Assembly: GCF_900117415.1 (NCBI RefSeq)
Contig: NZ_FPEI01000006.1
Span: 1,054,001 to 1,118,000, forward strand
DNA length: 64,000 nucleotides
Direction of reading: 5' to 3'
DNA from: Hyphomicrobium sp. CS1BSMeth3
Lineage (GTDB): Bacteria > Pseudomonadota > Alphaproteobacteria > Rhizobiales > Hyphomicrobiaceae
The position numbers and the translations under genes are program-made. The notes under the pieces were generated by a model, which saw nothing but the letters and a program-made list of their open reading frames with translations, searched no databases and was not told the origin of the DNA. Positions 28,115-36,320 of this stretch are shown here, in pieces (position 1 is the stretch's first letter; each line of letters opens with the position of its first letter).

Positions 28115-31100
28115 CTATTCGGCGGCGACACGCAACTGCATGGAGATGCGTGTGAGGATCGCGCGGAGCTGAGCGGCCTTGAGCGGCTTCCTCAGCAGGA
28201 TGAGCCCCATGCCGCGGATCTCGCGCTGCACTTCGAGCGAGTGATCGGCGGTGATGATGACGGCGGGAATTTCCCGCCCCATGGCTGCCGTGATCGACTT
28301 CACGGCCTCGACGCCCGTCCCTACGTGGAGATGATAGTCGGCAAGGATCACGCTCGGCGGTCCACCCATCTCGCCGAGCCGCTCGAGCGCTTCGGTGGCG
28401 CTCGCCGCCATGACCGACCGGCATCCCCAGCCGTCGAGCAGCGCCCGCATCCCGTCGAGCACGTCGGCTTCATTGTCTATGCAGAGCACTCGCAAGTTGT
28501 GGATCTCGCCGACGACCGGCGGCAGACCGGAGGTGCGCGCGCGGACGGCAGCGCCAGAGGCCCGCGGCAAACTCACAGAGAAGAGCGACCCCTTGCCCGG
28601 TGTGGAACGGAGCTTGATCGGCGCCTCGAGAACGCGCCCGATGCGCTCGACGATCGACAGTCCGAGACCGAGCCCACGCTCGGACGCGGCGGTCTCCGCG
28701 AGCCGGTGAAACTCCTTGAAGACGAGCGCCTGCTGAGCCGGCTCGATCCCCGGCCCCGAATCCCAAACCTGGATTTCGACGCGATCGCCGCGCGGGCGCA
28801 CGCCAAAAATTACCTTGCCGCGAGAGGTGTACTTTATGGCGTTGGACAGCAAGTTCTGCAGCACGCGCCGCAGGAGCCGCGGATCCGAATGAACGAGCGC
28901 GCGGGTTGGAACGACGTGCAGCTCCAGCCCCTTGGCGCGCGCCATCGGCTCGAAGGCGAGAGCGAGCTGGGACATGATCTCACCGAGGATGACCGGGCGG
29001 TTTTCCGGTTCCAGCTTACCGGCATCGAGCCGCGAGATATCGAGCAGTGCGCCAAGGATCTCCTCCACCGCATCGAGCGAGGTATCCACATTGTGGGCCA
29101 GCCGCTGGGCCTCTTCGGGCAGCGCACGCTCGATGAGGCTCGATGCATAAAGGCGTGCCGCGTTGAGCGGCTGCAGCAGATCATGGCTCGCGGCCGCAAG
29201 AAACCGGGTCTTGGCGAGATTGGCCTCCCTCAGCGCTTCATTCACGCGAACGAGTTCCGCGGTGCGCTCGGCGACGCGCCGCTCCAGCGTCTCGTTTGCG
29301 CGCGCGAGCGCCTCCGAGGAAGCAACCTGATCGGTGATGTCGAGATAGGTGGTGACGATGCCACCTTGCGGCATGGGCGCCGTGCGGATTTCGAGAATTC
29401 GGCCCATGGGAAGCAGATGATCGAGGAATGTCTCGCGCGTCACGGCAAGCCGCGTGAAGCGCTCCTTGACGTGATCCTCGGGCGCGCCGGGGCCGAAATC
29501 GCCGCGCAATGCCCGCGTCCTCAGAATGTGCTCAAGCGGCGCGCCGACCCGCACGAGGTCCTCGGGCAGATTGAGAAGCTCGCGGTATTGCCGGTTCCAG
29601 CAGATGAGGCGCATGTCGCGGTCGAACACGCCGAGGCCGTGACGGACCTGATCGAGCGCCGACTGCAGGAGATCCCGGTTGTACTGCAGGGCTTCGGAGG
29701 CATCATCGAGAAGCCGCAACGCCGACTGCCCCGAGACGTTGCCCCGTCGTAACAGCAGCGACAGCACGAGCCGCGCCGAGGCCGCGCCGATCGCGCTCGT
29801 CAGCAAGTGCTCCGTGAAGCGGAGGACGTTGATGTCGGCCTCGGCCTCCGCGACCAGCGGCGTCGCCCGCGAAGCCTCGTACTCGGCGAACGAGCGCTCG
29901 GCGCGCTCACTGCCGAGGTAGCGCACGACCGTGTGCTTGAGATCGCCGACCGTGACGGTCGTCCGCCAGAGACGGAAGGACGGGTTCGGCTCGGCGAGCG
30001 GCGGATCGCTGGCGCCGAAGAGTTGTGCCTGCATGCGCTCGATGGGCTCGGGCGCGCGCAGCAGCGAGACGAACACGTAGGTCGTGACGTTCGCGATGAG
30101 GCTCCAAAGCACGCCGTGCGTCAACTGCTCGAACTGAAGGTAGAAAAGCGCCTGCGGGCGCAGAAAGCCGAGGCCGTAGGGGCCGTCGGCGACAATGCTC
30201 ATGGGCAGCCAGCCGGCGCGCGCCACCCACGGCAGCAGCAGCGTATAGGCCCAGATGCCGAAACCCACGAGAATGCCTGCGATCGCACCTCGGGCAGTGC
30301 CGCGCCGCCAGACGAGCCCCATGAAGAAGGCCGGCGCGAGCTGCGCAATGGCGGCGAACGCGATGAGGCCGATCGCAGCCAGCGCCTGCACTTGCCCCAG
30401 CGCCCGATGCACCATGTACCCGAGCAGGATCACTGCGAAGATCGAAACGCGCCGGATGAGCAGGAGGTCCCGGCTCATGTCCACGTCGGCTGCGATCGCG
30501 TCGATCCGGCGCCGCAGCAGCCACGGCACGATGAGGCCATTACAGATCATGATGGCGAGCGCGACCGACTCGACGATCACCATCGCCGTCGCTGCCGAAA
30601 GCCCGCCGATGAACGCGATCATGGCGAGCGAGTCGGTACTCGACCACATGGGAAGGGCCAGCACGAACATATCCGGCGCGACGCTGAAATGCGGGAGGAA
30701 CAGCAGGCCCGCAATCGCGATCGGCACGACGAAGATGTTGATGAGCACGAGATAGGTCGGGAACAGCCACGAGGCGCGACGGATCTCCGATTCCGCGTTG
30801 TTCTCGACGACCGTCACGTGGAACTGGCGCGGCAGCAGAATGATGCACACGAAGCTCAGCAGCGTCACCGTCACCCAAGTGCTGCCGCTTGGCCCTTTGG
30901 CGAAGATGTTCGCGACCTCGCCGCTCGCGCGCACCTTCTCCATGAAGCCGGACACGCCGCCGAACATGACGAAGATCACGAACGTGCCGACAGCCAGGAA
31001 GGCAGCCAGCTTGACGAGCGACTCCGCCGCAATGGCCAGCATGAGGCCGTCCTGGTGCTCGGTGGCATCGATGTGGCGGGTTCCGAAAAGCACGGCGAAG

Positions 31101-31615
31101 ACGGCGAGCGCGAGGGCGATGACAAGTGCCGTGTCGAGGCCGAAGACCGCGAGCTCCCTGAACGGGCTCGGGCCGAGCAAGGTCTCGATCGAGATCGAGG
31201 CCGCCTTGAGCTGCAGCGCGATGTAGGGCAGCGCACCGAGGACCGAGACCACGGTCGCAATGGCGGCAACGGCCTGGCTCTTGCCGTAGCGTGCGGCGAT
31301 GAAGTCGGCGACGGAGGTGAGGTTCTGGCTCTTGGCGATCCGCACGATGCGCAGGATCAGCGGCACGCCGAACACGAACATCAGGATCGGGCCGAGATAG
31401 ACCGGAATGAAGTCATAGCCGCTCGCCGCAGCGAGACCCACGCTGCCGAAGAATGTCCACGATGTGCAGTAGACGGCGAGCGACAGCGCATAGGTGATCG
31501 GCCTGCCGCTGCCGCCCTTGCGCGAGCGGATCACCCGATCGCCGAACCAAGCCACGGCAAAGAGCAGGCCGACATAGCCGAGTGCCAGGGTCAGGACCTG
31601 CCAGGCTTCGATCAT
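28115..31615 (-). CDS. Symporter-fused hybrid histidine kinase, CrbS-like
   Basis: The 1166-residue protein opens with a complete SLC5-type sodium:solute symporter domain (about 1-500, some thirteen helices, beginning MIEAWQVLTLALGYVGLL). A linker, a PAS domain, a coiled-coil segment (ANETLERRVAERTAELVR), HisKA (ASHDLLQPLNAARL), HATPase (DSGPGIEPAQQ, RGLGLGLSIVERIG) and a C-terminal receiver (LCIDNEADVLDG, ILADYH, LLRKPLK) follow. CrbS and related kinases sense or transport acetate, histidine or similar solutes. Upstream extension to 31687 is possible, but Met at 31615 fits homologues. Probably partners with the convergent LuxR-type regulator. Confidence 0.93.
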   Translation of the reverse strand: MIEAWQVLTLALGYVGLLFAVAWFGDRVIRSRKGGSGRPITYALSLAVYCTSWTFFGSVGLAAASGYDFIPVYLGPILMFVFGVPLILRIVRIAKSQNLTSVADFIAARYGKSQAVAAIATVVSVLGALPYIALQLKAASISIETLLGPSPFRELAVFGLDTALVIALALAVFAVLFGTRHIDATEHQDGLMLAIAAESLVKLAAFLAVGTFVIFVMFGGVSGFMEKVRASGEVANIFAKGPSGSTWVTVTLLSFVCIILLPRQFHVTVVENNAESEIRRASWLFPTYLVLINIFVVPIAIAGLLFLPHFSVAPDMFVLALPMWSSTDSLAMIAFIGGLSAATAMVIVESVALAIMICNGLIVPWLLRRRIDAIAADVDMSRDLLLIRRVSIFAVILLGYMVHRALGQVQALAAIGLIAFAAIAQLAPAFFMGLVWRRGTARGAIAGILVGFGIWAYTLLLPWVARAGWLPMSIVADGPYGLGFLRPQALFYLQFEQLTHGVLWSLIANVTTYVFVSLLRAPEPIERMQAQLFGASDPPLAEPNPSFRLWRTTVTVGDLKHTVVRYLGSERAERSFAEYEASRATPLVAEAEADINVLRFTEHLLTSAIGAASARLVLSLLLRRGNVSGQSALRLLDDASEALQYNRDLLQSALDQVRHGLGVFDRDMRLICWNRQYRELLNLPEDLVRVGAPLEHILRTRALRGDFGPGAPEDHVKERFTRLAVTRETFLDHLLPMGRILEIRTAPMPQGGIVTTYLDITDQVASSEALARANETLERRVAERTAELVRVNEALREANLAKTRFLAAASHDLLQPLNAARLYASSLIERALPEEAQRLAHNVDTSLDAVEEILGALLDISRLDAGKLEPENRPVILGEIMSQLALAFEPMARAKGLELHVVPTRALVHSDPRLLRRVLQNLLSNAIKYTSRGKVIFGVRPRGDRVEIQVWDSGPGIEPAQQALVFKEFHRLAETAASERGLGLGLSIVERIGRVLEAPIKLRSTPGKGSLFSVSLPRASGAAVRARTSGLPPVVGEIHNLRVLCIDNEADVLDGMRALLDGWGCRSVMAASATEALERLGEMGGPPSVILADYHLHVGTGVEAVKSITAAMGREIPAVIITADHSLEVQREIRGMGLILLRKPLKAAQLRAILTRISMQLRVAAE

Positions 31616-31927
31616 GCTTGTGCCGCACCTTTGGAAAGACGCGCTGCCGACGGCGAGAGCGCATCTTGCTTCGTGCTCTGAGCGCACGCAACAGAGCCGT
31701 GGACCTTATGGCTTATCCATTCGGCGAGGATATCTCGCGCCTCGCCGGCCTGCCGCGATGCTCCGTGCGCCCCTCTTTACCTTGTCGGCGATCCACCCCT
31801 ATCGTGCATCTCGCGAGTCGCATCTCCTGCCGGCAAGACTGTTTTGCCGCCGGACGCGGTTTCACGGCAGCGGACGACTTCCATATTGGCGGCCTCGGAG
31901 CATCGACCAACGCGGAGCATCCACCCC
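31616..31927. other. Divergent intergenic region, 312 bases
   Basis: It lies between the hybrid kinase and mscL. I see no gene, repeat or clear hairpin. Promoters for both divergent genes should be here, but no confident -35/-10 pair was recognised. Confidence 0.5.
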
Positions 31928-32338
31928 ATGAAGAAAATCCTCGACGAATTCCGGGAATTCGCCCTCAAGGGCAACGTCCTCGACATGGCCATCGGCATCA
32001 TCATCGGCGGCGCCTTCGGCACCATCGTTCAGTCGCTGGTCAAGGACGTGATCATGCCGCCCATCGGCATGCTGATCGGCGGCGTCGACTTCTCCGATAT
32101 CAAAATCCCCCTTCGCGCCGCTGCTGCGGGCAAGGAAGCGGTGACGATGAACATCGGTGTGTTCATCAACAATGTGATCAGCTTCCTCATCGTGGCCTGG
32201 GCGGTCTTCATGCTCGTCAAGGGCATCAACATGCTCCGCGAGCGCTTCGAGAAGGAGAAGGCCGCCGCCCCGCCGCCACCTCCGCCGCCCTCCGAGCAGT
32301 ATCTCAAGGAAATCCGCGACGCCCTGGTCAAGAAGTAG
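31928..32338 (+). CDS. mscL: Large-conductance mechanosensitive channel MscL
   Basis: A 136-residue homologue of the pentameric channel that opens under hypo-osmotic membrane tension. The family N-terminus [21 protein letters not shown] is followed by the first pore helix ([18 protein letters not shown]), [11 protein letters not shown], a short periplasmic loop, the second helix ([18 protein letters not shown]) and the cytoplasmic helix EEIRDAL-like EIRDALVK. A seven-proline run precedes the last helix. ATG at 31928 is the only start that gives the family N-terminus. A strong terminator follows. Confidence 0.97.
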   Translation: MKKILDEFREFALKGNVLDMAIGIIIGGAFGTIVQSLVKDVIMPPIGMLIGGVDFSDIKIPLRAAAAGKEAVTMNIGVFINNVISFLIVAWAVFMLVKGINMLRERFEKEKAAAPPPPPPPSEQYLKEIRDALVKK

Positions 32339-32359
32339 AGCAGTCGCTCAGGGTTGCCT

Positions 32360-32386
32360 AAGGGCCCGGCCGGGGTCGGGCCCTTT
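32360..32386 (+). terminator. Rho-independent terminator after mscL
   Basis: AAGGGCCCG/CGGGCCCTT forms a perfect nine-base stem around an eight-base loop, followed by TTTC, 21 bases after the mscL stop. The next gene starts on the opposite strand at its stop codon (32386), so it may serve both directions. Confidence 0.85.
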
Positions 32387-33198
32387 CAGGCTGCAAGCGC
32401 GGATGCCACGTGGGTGATGGCGTGCTCGAGCTGGATTTCGCGCGTCACCTGCCGCGGCACTTGTCCGAAGACGTCCTCGCCTTGCAGCCATCGCGCTTCG
32501 GCATCGGGCTCGCTGAGCGCCGCATCGAGTGCGGCGCCGAACTCTAGCGCATCCGTCGAAAAGCCCACCGCGCGCATGGCGCCGAGCAGCGTGATGTGGG
32601 CACTTCCTGCATGCTGCATGTGCACGCCCGAGATGGGAATGCGGGCATTGAGATTGCGTCCCTCGAATTCGTCGAGGCAAACGGCGACGTCGAGCGACGT
32701 CGCCTGACGGCAGACGAGCGGGCGGAACCGATAGACCGAGCAGGCGCCGTCGACGAGCAGCGGACAGGCGAGCTTTCCGCCGATCCTGTCCTTGGGGCTC
32801 ACGCCGATAAGAGGTCTCGCGCGTTCGCGGACGGCATCAACCGACATGCCGCCGGCCTCACCGCTGCGCACGGCAGCAGCGAGCCGGAAGGCCTCCGGCG
32901 GCGTGATGGCGACGAAGGAATAGCAGCAATAGCTGCAGCCTCGCTTGCAGGCGATCTGCTGCTTGGTCGCCGGTCGCGCGGCGAGGGACCTCTCGGCAAG
33001 GCTCTGCGCGATTTCGGCGGCTTCGCCCGCCCGCCGCGCATTGCCCGCCTCCTCGAGCTTGGCCCTGACCACCTGCGCGACGGCGACGATCTCGGACGCC
33101 CTGGGTTGCAGCGGCAGACCTTGTCCGAGCAATTGGTGGCCCTTCTTGATCCGCTCCCGGATCTCGCGTCGGCGTTGCTGTCGTGAAACTTCGCTCAT
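32386..33198 (-). CDS. YkgJ-family cysteine-cluster protein
   Basis: A 270-residue protein carrying the YkgJ-type cluster: ACKRGCSYCCYSF (four cysteines in a CxxxCxxCC arrangement), then CPLL, GACSVYRFRPLVCR and VAVC downstream. Such proteins probably bind Zn or an Fe-S cluster; some modify or assist flagellin or other proteins. The function here is unknown. ATG at 33198 has the strong ribosome-binding site GGAGGAGGA. The open frame extends to 33369 without homology. Confidence 0.85.
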   Translation of the reverse strand: MSEVSRQQRRREIRERIKKGHQLLGQGLPLQPRASEIVAVAQVVRAKLEEAGNARRAGEAAEIAQSLAERSLAARPATKQQIACKRGCSYCCYSFVAITPPEAFRLAAAVRSGEAGGMSVDAVRERARPLIGVSPKDRIGGKLACPLLVDGACSVYRFRPLVCRQATSLDVAVCLDEFEGRNLNARIPISGVHMQHAGSAHITLLGAMRAVGFSTDALEFGAALDAALSEPDAEARWLQGEDVFGQVPRQVTREIQLEHAITHVASALAA

Positions 33199-33381
33199 TC
33201 CTCCTCCGGCTCCCTCCGGTCTCGCGCGTGCTCCCGAGCCTACAAGGTTCGGGCCTTGCACGCGAGCACGGGGCTTTATTCGGTTGGTCGTGGGCTGCTG
33301 CAAAGGCGTGCTGTCGCCTCGGGTCGTCGCGCCATGCCCGCGGCGGCTAGAGCGACAGCGCTCGTGCATTGCGCCCCACTT

Positions 33382-33609
33382 CCCCCTCTCCCCATTGCCT
33401 TCAATGGGGAGAGGGTCGGGGTGAGGGGCGGCGGCAAACCCAAACGTCGGCGACGTGGCCGCCCCTCATCCTAACCTTCTCCCCGTATAGGACGGGGAGA
33501 AGGGACCTGTTGCGCCGGCGGCTCGCTCCAAGTCCACAAAAGACGGGGGCGGGGGTGTCCCTAGGTCGGGCTACAGGGTCATGCCAGAGGCACGCGGCCC
33601 TGATCGCGC
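33382..33609 (-). repeat. Composite palindromic repeat, family A, copy 3 (inverted)
   Basis: Read on the minus strand this copy matches copy 2. The inner hairpins are CCTCTCCCCATTG/CAATGGGGAGAGG (33385-33416) and CCTTCTCCCCGT/ACGGGGAGAAGG (33475-33504). The outer module, GGCTCGCTCCAAGTCCACAA then AAGACGGGGGCGGGGGTGTCCC, follows at 33520-33561. The far end contains GTGCCTCTGGCAT-type sequence shared with copy 1. It fills most of the 422-base gap between YkgJ and the radical-SAM gene; 33199-33381 shows nothing else. Confidence 0.88.
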
Positions 33610-33620
33610 ATCCGGCGCGA

Positions 33621-34634
33621 TCAGGAACAGCTTCCGCCGCCCAGCGCGCAGAATTTCGCGCAATGTGGGTGGCAGAGCTTCACGCGGCCCTCGTCGAACA
33701 TGCCGCCATCGGCCACCGCGGCCTCGCGGAGCGTCGCGCCCATGCCGAAGGCCCGCTCATAGGGAAGCAGCGTACAGGGCACGACGGTCGGCCGGTCCTC
33801 GCCCTTCCGCTTCACGATCATGCGGCTCTTCGCGCACATGAGGTCGCCCGGTTTCTTGCCGAGGATCTGCCAACATCCGACGCTGATCTCGGGAACGTCG
33901 ATGCTGCCGTCCATCTCAGGGAGCAGCACGAGAGCGTGCGGATCTTCCGTATCGATGCGCCAACCGCGCTCGGCAATGAGCGCGGCATAGCCGGCGCGCA
34001 TGTCGCTCTCGGGCTCGCTCCAGCAGGTACGGCCCGCGATGGCCGTCTTGAAGCCCTCCCTGGAGAGCCAGTCGATGGCCTCGAGCGATTTGGCGAACGT
34101 GCGCGGACCACGCTCGGCTTCATGGAGCTGTCGTGTGTAGTGATCGAGGCTGACGCGGACGGTCAGGCAGTTGCCATATGCCGCGCGCAGGCCGAGGAGG
34201 CCCTTCTTGAGGCGCGGGCGAAGCATGGGCTGGAGGCCGTTCGTCAGCACGAGAACCTCGAAGCCGCGCGCCAGTGCCGCGTCCAGCATCGGGATGATAT
34301 CGGGGTTCATGAACGGCTCACCGCCGGTGAAGCCGATCTCGACCGTGCCGAGATCGTCCTGCGCGATCTCGTCGAGGAAGGCGCGCACCTCATCGGCCGT
34401 CAGATAAACGAGCCGATCGTTGCTCGGGCTCGATTCGATGTAGCAGTTGCGACAGGTGATATTGCAGAGCGTGCCGGTATTGAACCAAAGCGTCTGCAAT
34501 GTCTCCAATCCAACGGTAGCGCGCCGCTCGCCGCGCGCCGTCCAGTCTGGATTTTGGAACTTGGCCTGATCGGTCTTTGCCTTTTCGGCTAGTCTTTCAG
34601 GATCGACCAGCGCCACGCGCGCACCTCCCGGCAT
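33621..34634 (-). CDS. Radical SAM protein with SPASM-like C-terminus
   Basis: A 337-residue radical-SAM enzyme. The [4Fe-4S]/SAM motif is CNITCRNC (Cys57, Cys61, Cys64), followed by GFTGGEPFMNPD, the usual GGEP motif, and LTNGL. The C-terminal region has cysteines in LCHPHCAKFCALGGGSC, similar to auxiliary cluster (SPASM/twitch) binding. Start at 34634 is chosen because GAAGGA precedes it; a start at 34661 is possible. No peptide substrate gene is apparent next to it. It lies 70 bases beyond the P450 gene end, same strand. Substrate unknown. Confidence 0.85.
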   Translation of the reverse strand: MPGGARVALVDPERLAEKAKTDQAKFQNPDWTARGERRATVGLETLQTLWFNTGTLCNITCRNCYIESSPSNDRLVYLTADEVRAFLDEIAQDDLGTVEIGFTGGEPFMNPDIIPMLDAALARGFEVLVLTNGLQPMLRPRLKKGLLGLRAAYGNCLTVRVSLDHYTRQLHEAERGPRTFAKSLEAIDWLSREGFKTAIAGRTCWSEPESDMRAGYAALIAERGWRIDTEDPHALVLLPEMDGSIDVPEISVGCWQILGKKPGDLMCAKSRMIVKRKGEDRPTVVPCTLLPYERAFGMGATLREAAVADGGMFDEGRVKLCHPHCAKFCALGGGSCS

Positions 34635-34704
34635 TGTTCTTCCTTCGCAGAACGCTACCATGGCGCCCCGCGCGACAAACTCACATTGACTTTATTTGCC
34701 AGCC

Positions 34705-35907
34705 TTAGCCGAAAATGAACGGCAGCTGCCGCGGCCCGCGTACGGTCCCCTCCGACCACGTGACCGGAATTGCCGGATCGAGGCGGAATTCGGGAATGCG
34801 CTTCAGCCACTCCTCGATGGCGACCGTCATCTCGAGGCGTGCGAGGTTCGAGCCGACACAGCGATGAATGCCGAGCCCGAAGGCCGAATGGCGGTTCTCC
34901 TGGCGGTCGATGATGACCTTGTTGGCTTCGGGGAACATGGCGGGATCGCGGTTCGCCGCCGGGAACGACAGCAGCACCATATTGCCCGCCTTGATCGGAC
35001 AGCCTTCGATGACCGTATCCTGCACGACCTCGCGCGCCATGGTGACAGGCGCATAGGCACGCAAGAACTCCTCGATGGCCGTCGGCATGAGCTTGGGCTC
35101 GTCGATGAGGCGTTGGCGATCGGAGGGTGTCTTCGCGAGATGCCAGAGGCTCGAGCCGATGGCGCTCCAGGTTGTATCGATCCCGGCAATCAGGAGCAGG
35201 CGGATCATGCCGAGCACTTCCTGCGGCGGCAGTGGCTTTCCGTCCTGGCGCGCCATGATGATGCGGCTGATCAGGTCGTCGCCGGGCTTCCTCGTTCGCG
35301 CCTCAACATACCCCGCGAAGTACATGCTCATCTCGTGCACGGCCTTCATGAGGATCTCGTCGTTCGTAATGCCGAGCTCCAGGATCTCGTGGATCCATTG
35401 GATGAACTGGTCGCCGTCGCTCTCCGGCACGTCGAGCATATGGGCAATGACGCGGACCGGGATATGCCGCGTGTACATCTGCGCGGCGTCGCAGCGTCCA
35501 TCGGCGATGAACTTGTCGATCAGCTCATTGCAGATGGCCCGCGCCCGCGGCTCGAGCTTCTTCATCTCGTCGGGCGTGAAGGGCGGCAGCAGGAGCTGCT
35601 TCGCCGGCTTGTGATGTGGCGGATCAGACGAGATCGGCGGCGAGGGCATGGGCGGCTCGGGCCGGACCTCGCGCACGACGACCCGGCGGGAGGAGAAGCT
35701 CTTGGTGTCGTAGGCGATGGCCTTCACCGCGGCATAGCTCGTCGGCAGGTAGGCGCCGAGGAAACGCTTGGTGTGCGCGATCGGGCACTTCTCGCGAAGG
35801 TCGTCCCAGATGGGATAGGGATTGTCGCGCCAGTTCGGGTCGAGGTGATCCCAATCCGTGGTCCAGTCGGTGACCGGCGGGCGGGTACGCGTCGTGTCCT
35901 GAGCCAT
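34705..35907 (-). CDS. Cytochrome P450
   Basis: A 400-residue soluble bacterial P450. Motifs are the I-helix AGIDTTWSAIG (oxygen activation), the K-helix EEFLRAY (ExxR) and the heme-binding loop FGLGIHRCVGSNLAR (Cys350 as axial ligand). Bacterial class I P450s oxidise small molecules with electrons from a ferredoxin, and a ferredoxin gene precedes this one by ten bases. The alcohol in the usual AGxDT motif is retained. The substrate is not predictable. Confidence 0.95.
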   Translation of the reverse strand: MAQDTTRTRPPVTDWTTDWDHLDPNWRDNPYPIWDDLREKCPIAHTKRFLGAYLPTSYAAVKAIAYDTKSFSSRRVVVREVRPEPPMPSPPISSDPPHHKPAKQLLLPPFTPDEMKKLEPRARAICNELIDKFIADGRCDAAQMYTRHIPVRVIAHMLDVPESDGDQFIQWIHEILELGITNDEILMKAVHEMSMYFAGYVEARTRKPGDDLISRIIMARQDGKPLPPQEVLGMIRLLLIAGIDTTWSAIGSSLWHLAKTPSDRQRLIDEPKLMPTAIEEFLRAYAPVTMAREVVQDTVIEGCPIKAGNMVLLSFPAANRDPAMFPEANKVIIDRQENRHSAFGLGIHRCVGSNLARLEMTVAIEEWLKRIPEFRLDPAIPVTWSEGTVRGPRQLPFIFG

Positions 35908-35917
35908 AGGCGCCTCC

Positions 35918-36133
35918 CTATTCCTCGATGATCTCGACGGCCATCTCGGGGCAGTTGGCCCGCGCGAGATAGGCGGCCTCGAGCTGATCCTCGGGCACGA
36001 TGCCGTCGCCGATTTCCTTGGAGTTGCCGTACTCGTCGAGCTCGAAGAGCGCCGGCGCCAGTGCCTTGCAGCGGTTGTGCCCCTGGCACTTCTCCGGATC
36101 GACCCGGACCCGCACGACCTTCCCTCCCGTCAT
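35918..36133 (-). CDS. [3Fe-4S]-type ferredoxin, likely P450 partner
   Basis: A 71-residue ferredoxin with Cys16, Cys22 and Cys61 as cluster ligands. In the position where a [4Fe-4S] ferredoxin has a cysteine it has His19, giving CQGHNRC (CxxHxxC), then a later CP. This XXH arrangement is known for P450-partner ferredoxins that hold a [3Fe-4S] cluster. It is directly upstream of the P450 gene with a strong ribosome-binding site (AAGGAGG). A ferredoxin reductase is not in the window. Confidence 0.93.
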   Translation of the reverse strand: MTGGKVVRVRVDPEKCQGHNRCKALAPALFELDEYGNSKEIGDGIVPEDQLEAAYLARANCPEMAVEIIEE

Positions 36134-36320
36134 GACGTTTCCTCCTTATTTTGCTTATTTAGAATGCTTATGGTCTACCTCTGCGCCGGCTCGCGCAAGC
36201 CCATCCTTGGACTGAGCACTGTTTTGGCCCGCTCCGGGGAGCGCCCCTTACGTTGACAGGCAGCAGCGGCTAAGCGTAGGACCGGCCACTTCAATTCACG
36301 ATGACAGATACGGCTCAGAC

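Noticed and set aside
29807-31681. 624-codon plus-strand frame opposite the symporter part of the CrbS-like kinase
   Set aside because: Mirror of a membrane-protein gene, giving an Arg/Asp/Glu/His-rich sequence without domain structure or start signal.
31950-31965. GAATTC-CGG-GAATTC inverted repeat at the mscL 5' end
   Set aside because: Inside the conserved coding segment DEFREFA; explained by the codons of the repeated Glu-Phe pair.
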